Shown piece after piece: positions 19,638 through 26,918 of a stretch of DNA of 59,250 nt (positions are counted from its first letter, which is position 1; every line of letters begins with the position of its first letter). Position numbers and translations under genes: made by a program. Source of the stretch: Thermoleophilia bacterium (GTDB lineage Bacteria; Actinomycetota; Thermoleophilia; Gaiellales; JAICJC01); NCBI GenBank assembly GCA_025928655.1, contig JAICJC010000006.1, forward strand, positions 1 to 59,250, in the 5' to 3' direction. The notes below the pieces were generated by a model. That model ran no database searches, was not told where the DNA came from, and worked only from the letters and a program-made list of their open reading frames with translations.

Positions 19638-20012
19638 GTGCACTGGTACACCGACGTCATCAGGCAGTACGCCGTGTTCGACGGGCGGGCGACGCGGCCC
19701 CAGTACTGGTGGTTCGCCCTGATCAACGCCGTCATCTCGCTGGTGCTGCGGCTCGCGATCCCGGGCGCCGGCCTGATCATCTCGGAGCTGTACGGGCTGG
19801 CCGTGCTGCTGCCGTCGATCGGCGTCGCCATCCGCCGCCTGCACGACACGAACCGCACCGGGTGGTGGATCCTCGTCGTGCTGATCCCGGTCGTCGGCTG
19901 GGTCTGGCTGATCGTGCTGCTCGCACGGCCCGGCGACACCGGGCCCAACCAGTACGGCCCGCCGCCGGGAAGCGGGACCGGCGAGCCCGTCATCGCCGAC
20001 GGCGGGATGTAG
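19638..20012 (+). CDS. DUF805 family membrane protein
   Basis: A 124-residue protein with three or four membrane segments. It has the DUF805 pattern: WYTDVIRQYAVFDGRATRPQ, YWWFALINAVIS, a short loop IGVAIRRLHDTNRTGWW and VGWVWLIVLLARPGDTGPN. The GTG start at 19638 is fixed by an excellent Shine-Dalgarno, AGGAGG, about 6 nt upstream. Function of the family is unknown. Its stop abuts the convergent thiamine-diphosphate enzyme gene. Confidence 0.9.
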   Translation: MHWYTDVIRQYAVFDGRATRPQYWWFALINAVISLVLRLAIPGAGLIISELYGLAVLLPSIGVAIRRLHDTNRTGWWILVVLIPVVGWVWLIVLLARPGDTGPNQYGPPPGSGTGEPVIADGGM

Positions 20013-21626
20013 TCAGACCGACTGGCCGGGGGCGCGCAGCGCCGTCTGCAGCTCGACCAGCGCCGGCCCGGAGCGGTCGGCGATCGCGTCGGCGAGCGCG
20101 CCGCCGAGCCCGCCGACCCCGTCGGCGCGCAGATAGCGCACGCCACAGGCGCGCGCGATGCCCTCGAAGTCCGGGGCGTTCAGGTCGACCGCCACCGTGC
20201 GGCCGAACATCGTCTCCTGGTAGTTGCGCAGGATGCCGTAGGCCGAGTCGTTGACGACGAGCGCGATCAGCGGGAGCCCCTCGGCCCGTGCCGTCAGAAG
20301 CTCGTGCCCCGCCATCAGGAAGCCGCCGTCGCCGCACAGCGCGACGGTGGGCCGGTCGGGGTTCGCCGCCACCGTGCCGAGCGCGAGCGGGATGCCGCAG
20401 CCGAGCGCCCCCGACGACGGGTAGACGAACGCGCCGGGGCGCTTGGCGTCGAGATAGAGGGCCGCCCAGTAGGCGGCGATCGTCATGTCCGCGACCACGA
20501 TCGCGTCGTCGGGCAGCGCGTCGTGGAGCACGCGCATGAGCTCGACCTCGGCCCCCTGCGCACCCACCTCGGACGCGCGGCCCTGGAGCGCGGCCCGCAC
20601 GGCCGCCTCGCCGTTGCGGGCGCCGGCCGAGGGCGGATCCGCCAGCAGCGCGCGGCAGAAGAGGCCCACGTCGGCGACGATCCCCTCCGACACGGCGAAC
20701 GTGCGCCCGAAGCGGCCCGGGTCGAGGTCGACCTGGACGATCGCCGCCGGCATCGGCAGGCCCCAGTCGGCGGTCGCCTCCTGGGAGAAGCGGGTGCCGA
20801 GCGCGAGCACGAGGTCGGAGCGCTCGACCAGCTGCCGCATCGAGGGCTCCTCGACCGACGAGCCGGCGTGCAGGGCGTGGCCGCTCGGAAGCGCGCCCTT
20901 GCCGTTGTAGGTCGTGAGCACCGGCGCGTCGAGGAGCTCCGCCAGCGCGCGCACGTCGGCGGCCGCGCGGCGCGTGCCGCCCCCGGCCCAGATCAGCGGC
21001 GCCTCGGCGGCGTCGATCAGCGCGCGGACGCGGGCCACGCCCTCGGGATCCGGCGCGGGCAGCGAGACCCGGGTCACGCGCTCCGCGGCCGGCGCGGCCG
21101 CGGCCGCCATCACGTCGGTCGCCACCTCGATGGTGACCGGCCCGGGATCGAGCGCCATGTGCCGGAAGGCCTCGTCGACGGCCTCGACGAGCGCCTCCGG
21201 CGACGTCGGGCGGGCGTGGAACCGTGAGACGGCGGCGAACGCCTGTGACTGGCCCCGGCTCTCGTGCAGGTAGCCGCGGCCGGCGCCGACGAGGTGGGTC
21301 GGGATCTGCGACGTCAGGTGCAGCACCGGGGCGCTCGAGGCGTCCGCTTCGGAGAGCGCCGCGAGCGAGTTGAAGGCGCCCGGGCCGGTGCTCGTCAGGT
21401 ACACGCCGGGGCGGTCGCCCGTGCGGGCGTAGCCGACGGCACCGAAGCCCGCCGCCTGCTCGTGGCGGACGACGATGCGCCGGATCGGCGAGGGGATCAG
21501 CGCGTCCCAGACCGGCAGGGCGTGGATGCCGGGCAAGCCGAAGACCACGTCCACGCCATGCGCCTCGAGCGCGGCCACGAGCGCACCTGCGCCGGTGCGA
21601 ACGCCGGGCTCCGAGGCGACGTTCAT
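20013..21626 (-). CDS. Thiamine diphosphate-dependent enzyme (acetolactate synthase/benzoylformate decarboxylase-like)
   Basis: A 537-residue protein with the three-domain ThDP layout: N-terminal Pyr domain with the catalytic glutamate in VVRHEQAAGFGAVGYAR; a central domain (LIWAGGGTRRAAADV); and a C-terminal PP domain with the ThDP motif CGDGGFLMAG ... VVNDSAYG. Close to acetolactate synthase large subunit, but no small subunit is adjacent, so it may be a decarboxylase or lyase. ATG 21626 starts the conserved region, but the reading frame is open all the way up through the cytochrome c gene to 22331 (see findings). Confidence 0.85.
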   Translation of the reverse strand: MNVASEPGVRTGAGALVAALEAHGVDVVFGLPGIHALPVWDALIPSPIRRIVVRHEQAAGFGAVGYARTGDRPGVYLTSTGPGAFNSLAALSEADASSAPVLHLTSQIPTHLVGAGRGYLHESRGQSQAFAAVSRFHARPTSPEALVEAVDEAFRHMALDPGPVTIEVATDVMAAAAAPAAERVTRVSLPAPDPEGVARVRALIDAAEAPLIWAGGGTRRAAADVRALAELLDAPVLTTYNGKGALPSGHALHAGSSVEEPSMRQLVERSDLVLALGTRFSQEATADWGLPMPAAIVQVDLDPGRFGRTFAVSEGIVADVGLFCRALLADPPSAGARNGEAAVRAALQGRASEVGAQGAEVELMRVLHDALPDDAIVVADMTIAAYWAALYLDAKRPGAFVYPSSGALGCGIPLALGTVAANPDRPTVALCGDGGFLMAGHELLTARAEGLPLIALVVNDSAYGILRNYQETMFGRTVAVDLNAPDFEGIARACGVRYLRADGVGGLGGALADAIADRSGPALVELQTALRAPGQSV

Positions 21627-22331
21627 CGCACGGCACCACCGAACTCGCCGTGGGGGTGGGAAGTCGGATCGCGGTGAGGAGTCTCCGAACGCCCGAGCCT
21701 CGAGCTCCACGGCGTCGGCGAGACCGTGCTCTCGCCGACGCGCGACAACGCTCCGCGACACAGGAAGGAGGGCGCCCGTGGGGGAACCATGGGTTCCCCC
21801 ACGGTAAGAGGATTGGCTGGACTCGATCAGGGCAACCAGGTCGTCGATCTGCGACGAGCTGAGCGACGAGCCGAAGGTGGTCGGCATGGGCGTCGTCCAC
21901 GGCCCGCCGGATGCGGTGAACGCGGCCGGGTCGGTGATCGACTGCTGGATGAACGCCGCCTCCGGCATGCCGGCCTTCTTGGCGTCGCCGGAGACCACCT
22001 TGTCGAGGTCGGGGCCGATCGTGCCCGTCGCGTTCGCGGCGGTGAGCGTGTGGCAGCTGCCGCAGCCGTTCGAGGCGAAGACGGCCTTGCCGGCGTTCGC
22101 GTCGCCCGTGGCGCCGCTCGAGCTTCCGCCGCTGCTGCCTCCGCTGCTGCCGCCCGGCGTCGACGACGGCGCCGACGAGGCGGGGGTGGAGACGGCGGCG
22201 GTGGAGACCCCCGGGTTCAGGCCGACGCTGCTCGCGTTGTCGGTCGCGCCGCCCGCGATGACGATGACGACGACCATCACGGCGATGCCCGCGACGGTCC
22301 CCAGCAGTCCGGCGATCAAGACCTTCACCAT
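21627..22331 (-). CDS. Membrane-anchored c-type cytochrome, no own stop codon
   Basis: A monohaem protein: an N-terminal membrane anchor (VLIAGLLGTVAGIAVMVVVI, ~4-26), a Ser/Gly/Pro linker (~40-75), then a cytochrome c domain with CGSCH at 90-94 (Cys90, Cys93, His94) and a likely Met ligand in WTTPMPTTFG. The domain should end near 21807 (LVALIESSQ), but no stop codon occurs and the frame runs on into the ThDP enzyme. The ~60 linker codons have poor G/C third positions and contain two strong hairpins, so they look intergenic. Start ATG 22331; TATATT box 9 nt upstream. Role: electron transfer at the outer membrane face. Confidence 0.75.
21713..21740 (-). other. Perfect 11-bp hairpin between cytochrome c domain and ThDP enzyme
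   Basis: CGTCGGCGAGA (21713-21723) pairs perfectly with TCTCGCCGACG (21730-21740), 6-nt loop. It lies 87 nt before the ThDP enzyme ATG. It could be an attenuator or mRNA processing structure; no T-run follows. Confidence 0.55.
21776..21804 (-). terminator. Perfect 13-bp hairpin at the expected end of the cytochrome c gene
   Basis: CCGTGGGGGAACC (21776-21788) pairs with GGTTCCCCCACGG (21792-21804), 3-nt loop. It begins directly after the last cytochrome-like residues. No T-run, so termination strength is uncertain. Confidence 0.5.
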
Positions 22332-22340
22332 GGCGCGGGG

Positions 22341-22346
22341 AATATA
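22341..22346 (-). promoter_or_regulatory. -10 box TATATT for the cytochrome c gene
   Basis: TATATT lies 9 nt upstream of ATG 22331 and is flanked by GGGG and CCCC, forming an inverted repeat at 22337-22350 that could also be an operator. Confidence 0.4.
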
Positions 22347-22417
22347 CCCCGTCCCCCGGCGATATACCGCAAGCAGGGGATGCCACCCGCGGCGTCGAAC
22401 GCCGAGGTGGAGTGACG

Positions 22418-22588
22418 ATGCTGGACAAACGCGACATCCAAAACCTGATGTACTGCGTGCGGGTGACCGAGACGAGCGGACAGTGGCAGTCCGGCTATCC
22501 CGTGCGCACGCCGAACGATCTGGAGATCAAGCTGGCCGGGCTCCTGCGCGAGCTCGACGGCCGTCGCCCGGTCGTCCGGGCCGCCTGA
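22418..22588 (+). CDS. Small protein of 56 residues
   Basis: Reads MLDKRDIQNLMYCVRVTETS ... ELDGRRPVVRAA. GGAG sits 6-9 nt before ATG 22418 and codon use is typical of this genome, so it is likely real. Soluble, basic at the C-terminus, one cysteine; no recognisable domain. It stands between the divergent cytochrome c gene and the cupin-TPR gene, 25 nt upstream of the latter and in the same direction. Confidence 0.55.
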   Translation: MLDKRDIQNLMYCVRVTETSGQWQSGYPVRTPNDLEIKLAGLLRELDGRRPVVRAA

Positions 22589-22597
22589 CCCGGCGGG

Positions 22598-22603
22598 TAC
22601 CAT
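22598..22603 (+). promoter_or_regulatory. -10 box TACCAT upstream of cupin-TPR gene
   Basis: TACCAT ends 10 nt before GTG 22614; a near-leaderless mRNA would result. Confidence 0.35.
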
Positions 22604-22613
22604 CCCGACCTGC

Positions 22614-23255
22614 GTGGCTGCGCAGGCCTATCACACGGCGCGAATCGGCGACCTCGAGCGCGACGACGGGTGGGCGCCCATCCGGGCCGCACTCGACGTG
22701 CGCGCGTTCGGGGTCAACGCGTGGACCGCGCACGAGGCCGGGACGACGCTGATCCCGCCGCACGACGAGGCCCCGTCGGGCCACGAGGAGCTCTTCGTCG
22801 TCACGGCCGGTCACGCCCGGTTCACGGTCGGCGAGGACGAGATCGACTCACCGGCCGGCGAGGTCGTGTTCGTCCGCGACCCGGCCGTCTCCCGGGCCGC
22901 GGTCGCCGTCGAGGCGGACACGACCGTCGTCTCGGTCGGCGCGACCGCCGGCCGCGCCTTCCGGCCGCGCTCGTGGGAGGTGAACCGCGACGTGATCCCC
23001 CTCCTCGACGCGGGCCGCCACGCCGAGGCGCGCGAGATCCTGCTCGAGGCGCTCGAGCGCTACGAGGACCGCGAGACCGTCCTCTACAACCTCGCGTGCG
23101 CGGAGGCCCAGCTGGGCCAGACCGACGCCGCCTTCCGCCATCTCGGCGAGGCGTTCCGCCTTCGCCCCGCCCTCGCCGACCACGTGGACGAGGACCCGGA
23201 TCTCGAGCCGCTGCGGGCCGACCCCCGGTTCGCCGAGCTCACGAGGACCGAATGA
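22614..23255 (+). CDS. Cupin domain protein fused to TPR segment
   Basis: A 213-residue soluble protein. Residues ~30-120 are a cupin (HDEAPSGHEELFVVTAGHARFTVGEDEI ... in two beta segments, with PAGEVVFVRDPAVSR), keeping the His and Glu metal ligands of motif 1. Residues ~130-205 are TPR-like helices (AEAREILLEALERYEDRETVLYNLACAEAQLGQ, split in two helices). Cupin-TPR proteins of this type occur widely in actinobacteria with unknown function. Its 3' end overlaps the convergent molybdopterin oxidoreductase by 17 nt. Confidence 0.8.
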   Translation: MAAQAYHTARIGDLERDDGWAPIRAALDVRAFGVNAWTAHEAGTTLIPPHDEAPSGHEELFVVTAGHARFTVGEDEIDSPAGEVVFVRDPAVSRAAVAVEADTTVVSVGATAGRAFRPRSWEVNRDVIPLLDAGRHAEAREILLEALERYEDRETVLYNLACAEAQLGQTDAAFRHLGEAFRLRPALADHVDEDPDLEPLRADPRFAELTRTE

Positions 23256-25284
23256 GCGGGGCCGGCCGGCCCGGTCCGACGCGCTCGGCGACCACCTCGA
23301 CTCCGTGGACCGCCGTGCTCCCGCCGAAGTCGGCCTTGCGGCCGTCGTTCAGGACGTTCACGTTCGCCCCCTGCTGCTCGCGCTTCGGCCAGCGCCCCTT
23401 GGGCGAATAGGCGACGCCGGGCGGGACGATGTCCGAGACAGCGACGGTGAGCTCCAGCGCACCCGTCGCGTTTTGCAGCCTGACTCGGTCGCCCTCCGCG
23501 AGGCCGCGCCGGGCCGCGTCCTCGGGGTGCAGCGTCACCGTGCCCGCACCGATCCGGCGGGCGATCTTGGGGTCGTTGGCGAACGTCTCGTTCAGCATCC
23601 AGGGCGACGCAGGCGTCAGCAGCCGCAGCCGGCCGTCGGCGGGGCGGGCGTCGGCCCAGGGCTGCGGGACCCTCGGATGGCCGTCCGCCTCCGCCGCCGC
23701 CGAGGCGATCTCGATGCATCCGCTCGGGGTCGGGAACGCCAGGTCGGCGAACTGCACGACCGGCTCCGGGGTCAGCGGCACCGTGCCGGCCCGGGCCAGC
23801 TCCGCGAAGCCCTCCACCGCGTCGCAGCGGGCGAGCATCGCGTCGATCATGCTTCGATCCGACTCGTGCAGCTCCGGCTCGGAGAAGCCCATCACCGCGG
23901 CCAGACGGCGGAAGATCTCCTGGTTGGGGAGCGCCAGCCCGGGCGGACTGACGGCCTTCACCTGCGCCGAGAGCGAGAGGTCGAAGTAGCTCGCGACCAG
24001 ATCGTCGAACTCGAGGAAGCTGGCCGCCGGCAGGACGATGTCGGCGTAGTCGCACGTGTCGGTCGCGAACACCTCGATCGCCACCGTGAACAGGTCCTCG
24101 CGCCCGAGCGCCCGGCGCAGGCGCGCCTGGTCGGGGTTGGAGGCGGCGATGTTGATGTTCCAGCAGACGAGGCTGCGGCTCGCCGCCGGCCGCTCCAGGA
24201 TCCCCGCCAAATCCATGTGGCTGACCGGCGGCGGCGGATCGCCCAGGCCCGGCGGGAGCAGCCAGTCCTCGTCGATGTCGAACCGGTCGTTCAGGTACAG
24301 GAACCCGGCTCCGGGCCGGCCGAGGTTCCCGCTCACGGCCGGCAGCAGCGAGACGGCTCGCATCACGTTCCCGCCCGTCGCCTGCCGCTGCAGGCCCTGC
24401 CCCATCCACAGGAGCGACGGCCCCGCCCCGTAGGCCGCGGCCGCATCCTCGAGCAGCGTCGCGGGCACCCCCGTCACGCCCTCCGCCCACGCCGGCGTGC
24501 ACGGCTCGAGCGCCGGGGAGAGCTCGTCCCAGCCGACCGTGTGGCGTTCCAGCAGGCCGAGGTCGGCGTGGCCGTCGCGGACGATCACGTGCAGCATGGC
24601 GAACGCCAGGGCGGCGTCGCTGCCGGGGAACGGCTGCAGGTGCAGATCGGCGCGCGCCGCCGTGGGCGTGCGCACCGGGTCGACCACCACCACGCGGCCG
24701 GGTGCCTCCGGCAGCCAGTGGTCGTGGGCGTGCGGCGCCGACGCGGACGGGTTCGCGCCCCAGACAAGGATGCACGCGGCGTCCCGGGCCGTCCGCGGGT
24801 CGAACCCCGTCACCGATGTGCCGTAGAGGTAGTCGAGCGCCACGTGCCCCGCCTTGTTGCACACCGAGTCGGGGTCGATCTCGGTCGCGCCCAGCCGGCG
24901 GAAGAACCGCGACCCGAAGCTTCCCGCCAGGATGGAGCAGGTGCCCGTGTAGTGCGCGTTCAGGATCGTGTGCGCGCCGGGGCCGTCGCAGATCGCGCGC
25001 CAGCGGCGACCGATCTCCGCCAGCGCGTCGTCCCACCCGACGGGCTCGAAACCGCCCGCGCCCTTCGGCCCCACCCGCCGCAGCGGCGTCGTCAGCCGCG
25101 CATCGGGATCCAGGAACACGCCGTTGTACCCGATCGAGCACTTGCGGCACAGCTTGCCCCGGCTGACGGGATGGCCGGGATCGCCGCGCACCGACCGGAC
25201 GGCACCGTCCCGGACGCTCACCACGATCCCGCAGGCGTCGTAGCAGTCGCGCGGGCACGTGGTGCGGAGCAGGGTGTCGGTCAC
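23239..25284 (-). CDS. Molybdopterin-dependent oxidoreductase (DMSO reductase superfamily)
   Basis: A 681-residue catalytic-subunit homologue. The N-terminal 4Fe-4S motif is CPRDCYDACG with the fourth cysteine in CRKCSIGYNG. Cofactor-binding blocks include VGWDDALAEIGRRW, LVWGANPSASAPH, WMGQGLQRQATGGN and the C-terminal domain NDPKIARRIGAGTVTLHPEDA, typical of bis-MGD enzymes. No twin-arginine signal, so cytoplasmic. No electron-transfer or membrane subunit is adjacent, so partner and substrate are unknown; assimilatory nitrate reductase- or formate dehydrogenase-like chemistry is possible. Confidence 0.88.
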   Translation of the reverse strand: MTDTLLRTTCPRDCYDACGIVVSVRDGAVRSVRGDPGHPVSRGKLCRKCSIGYNGVFLDPDARLTTPLRRVGPKGAGGFEPVGWDDALAEIGRRWRAICDGPGAHTILNAHYTGTCSILAGSFGSRFFRRLGATEIDPDSVCNKAGHVALDYLYGTSVTGFDPRTARDAACILVWGANPSASAPHAHDHWLPEAPGRVVVVDPVRTPTAARADLHLQPFPGSDAALAFAMLHVIVRDGHADLGLLERHTVGWDELSPALEPCTPAWAEGVTGVPATLLEDAAAAYGAGPSLLWMGQGLQRQATGGNVMRAVSLLPAVSGNLGRPGAGFLYLNDRFDIDEDWLLPPGLGDPPPPVSHMDLAGILERPAASRSLVCWNINIAASNPDQARLRRALGREDLFTVAIEVFATDTCDYADIVLPAASFLEFDDLVASYFDLSLSAQVKAVSPPGLALPNQEIFRRLAAVMGFSEPELHESDRSMIDAMLARCDAVEGFAELARAGTVPLTPEPVVQFADLAFPTPSGCIEIASAAAEADGHPRVPQPWADARPADGRLRLLTPASPWMLNETFANDPKIARRIGAGTVTLHPEDAARRGLAEGDRVRLQNATGALELTVAVSDIVPPGVAYSPKGRWPKREQQGANVNVLNDGRKADFGGSTAVHGVEVVAERVGPGRPAPLIRSS

Positions 25285-25376
25285 CCGCGGGACTCAAGCA
25301 GACCGGGCCGGCGTTTTCCAGGCCAAGGTCGTCAGGTGACGTGGCCGGTGCCGGGCGAGCGATACCCGGCGAACCG

Positions 25377-25550
25377 CTAGATCCAGCCGAGCGCCCACAT
25401 GACGACGACGGCGCAGGCGACGGCGAGCCAGCCTTCGAGGGTGAGGCGGCCCAGCACGGCGCGGGCGGTGCCGGCGGCGTCGCGGAGCTGGGCGAGCGCC
25501 TCGTTGAGGCTTTCGCCGTGGCTGGTCGGCGTGATGCGGTCGGCGGGCAT
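25377..25550 (-). CDS. Small single-span membrane protein of 57 residues
   Basis: Reads MPADRITPTSHGESLNEALA then a helical stretch and the C-terminal membrane helix GWLAVACAVVVMWALGWI. AGGAG lies 7-11 nt before ATG 25550 and codon use is normal, so the gene looks real. Topology suggests a cytoplasmic amphipathic helix with a tail anchor. No family recognised. It lies 92 nt upstream of, and codirectional with, the molybdopterin oxidoreductase; a functional link is unproven. Confidence 0.65.
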   Translation of the reverse strand: MPADRITPTSHGESLNEALAQLRDAAGTARAVLGRLTLEGWLAVACAVVVMWALGWI

Positions 25551-25634
25551 GCGGGCTCCTCGGGTGAGATGGGGGTCATGGAGGCGAATCCCCCCAGGAG
25601 CAGGGATTTTGTAGCGGCGCTCGGGTTGGGACGT

Positions 25635-25648
25635 CCCCCGGAAGGGGG
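25635..25648. other. GC hairpin in the 151-bp gap before thpR
   Basis: CCCCC, loop GGAA, GGGGG. The gap 25551-25701 otherwise holds the divergent promoters of the small membrane protein and thpR. Confidence 0.35.
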
Positions 25649-25686
25649 GTAGGGCCTCCCCAGCTTGGCGCAGTTCGGACCTCGGC

Positions 25687-25692
25687 TAGGCT
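25687..25692 (+). promoter_or_regulatory. -10 box TAGGCT for thpR
   Basis: TAGGCT lies 9 nt upstream of GTG 25702; near-leaderless arrangement. Confidence 0.4.
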
Positions 25693-25701
25693 CGGACGAC
25701 C

Positions 25702-26262
25702 GTGCGCCTCTTCGTCGCCGCCATCCCGCCGCCCGCCCTGGCCCGGCGGCTCGCCGACGCGACGGCCGAGCTCGTGCCGCCGCAGCTGCGGCCCACGCCG
25801 GCCGAGAACGTGCACCTGACGGTGCACTTCCTCGGCGACGTCGCCCCGGATGTCGTCCCCGCCCTGACGACCGCCCTCGCCGCCGCCTGCGTCCACCACG
25901 CGCCGACGGACCTCACCGTCGAGGCGATCGCTCCCGGCCCGCCGCGGCGGCCGCGGATGCTGTGGGGGACGGCGAAGGCGGCGCCCGCCTACGAGGCCCT
26001 CGTCAACGCCGTGGCGGCGGCCGCCGCACCGTATGCACCGGATGCGCGCGTCCCGCGGCCGGGCACGCCCCACCTCACCCTCGCCCGGCCGCGCGGGCGC
26101 GCCGCCCTGCGCGACTGGCCCGCCCCCCGGCCGGTCAGGGACGGCCGCATCCCCGTGACCGAGCTCGCGCTCGTCCGGTCGGAGCTCGGCCCGCACGGCC
26201 CCCGCTACACGACGCTCGCGACCCTCCCGCTCGGCGGCGGTCAGCCTGCCGGGCGCCGGTAG
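25702..26262 (+). CDS. thpR: RNA 2',3'-cyclic phosphodiesterase
   Basis: A 186-residue 2H phosphoesterase. The two catalytic HxTx motifs are HLTVHFLGDV (about residue 39) and HLTLARPRG (about residue 124), the spacing expected for ThpR/LigT proteins. It starts MRLFVAAIPPP, the conserved family opening. It opens 2',3'-cyclic phosphates on RNA ends and may have weak ligase activity. Its 3' end overlaps the convergent methyltransferase gene by 22 nt. Confidence 0.92.
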   Translation: MRLFVAAIPPPALARRLADATAELVPPQLRPTPAENVHLTVHFLGDVAPDVVPALTTALAAACVHHAPTDLTVEAIAPGPPRRPRMLWGTAKAAPAYEALVNAVAAAAAPYAPDARVPRPGTPHLTLARPRGRAALRDWPAPRPVRDGRIPVTELALVRSELGPHGPRYTTLATLPLGGGQPAGRR

Positions 26263-26918
26263 CGGGCCCGCCAGACCCGCACGTCGAACTCCGGCCCGCC
26301 GATCATCTCCCGCACCCGCGACGCCGCCGGCTCGCCCGTGCCCGCCACGGCCAGCCAGCGATCCACCCGGTTCGTCCGCAGCCACGTCTCCTCGGCGTCG
26401 AGGTGCATGCCCGCGGCCTGGAGCGGCCCGCGCGTGTCGCCGGGGAAGATCAGCCGGCCGTGCTCGGGGTCGCGGAGGCGCTCGATCTCCTCCCACCGGC
26501 GCGCACGGCGCGGATCGGGATCGGCCACCATGTCCTCCAGCACGAGCCGCCCCCCGGGCGCCAGCACGCGCGCCATCTCGTCGAGCGCTCGGGCCGGCCG
26601 GGCGATGTGGTGCAGCGAATTGACGCATGTGACGAGGTCGAATGACGCCTCGGCGAACGGCAGCTGCTCGGCCCGGCCGACGACCGTCCCGACGCCGTCA
26701 GGCGCGTGCCCGAGCAGCGCGGGTGCGGAGTCGAGCACGGTGACAGCCGCAACCCTCCCCGCGAGGGCGGCCGCGAGCGCCCCCGGGCCGCCGGCGACGT
26801 CGAGCACGCGATCCTCTCCCCGCGGCTCGCACCAGGCCACGAACCCGGTCCAGTCCCTGTCGGCGGCGTGCGCCGCGTACAGGTCGGCCGTGCGGTCGAA
26901 GCGGTTAGCCCCGGACAA
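26241..26918 (-). CDS. Class I SAM-dependent methyltransferase
   Basis: A 225-residue methyltransferase. The SAM-binding motif I is VLDVAGGPGALAAALAG; motif II VTVLDSAPALLG; motif III FDLVTCVNSLHHIARP; motif post-I VLAPGGRLVLEDMVAD. This resembles UbiE/Methyltransf_11 proteins. TTG 26918 overlaps the end of the upstream nucleotidyltransferase gene by 14 nt, indicating translational coupling and placement as the last gene of the acpS chain. Substrate unknown. Confidence 0.85.
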   Translation of the reverse strand: MSGANRFDRTADLYAAHAADRDWTGFVAWCEPRGEDRVLDVAGGPGALAAALAGRVAAVTVLDSAPALLGHAPDGVGTVVGRAEQLPFAEASFDLVTCVNSLHHIARPARALDEMARVLAPGGRLVLEDMVADPDPRRARRWEEIERLRDPEHGRLIFPGDTRGPLQAAGMHLDAEETWLRTNRVDRWLAVAGTGEPAASRVREMIGGPEFDVRVWRARYRRPAG

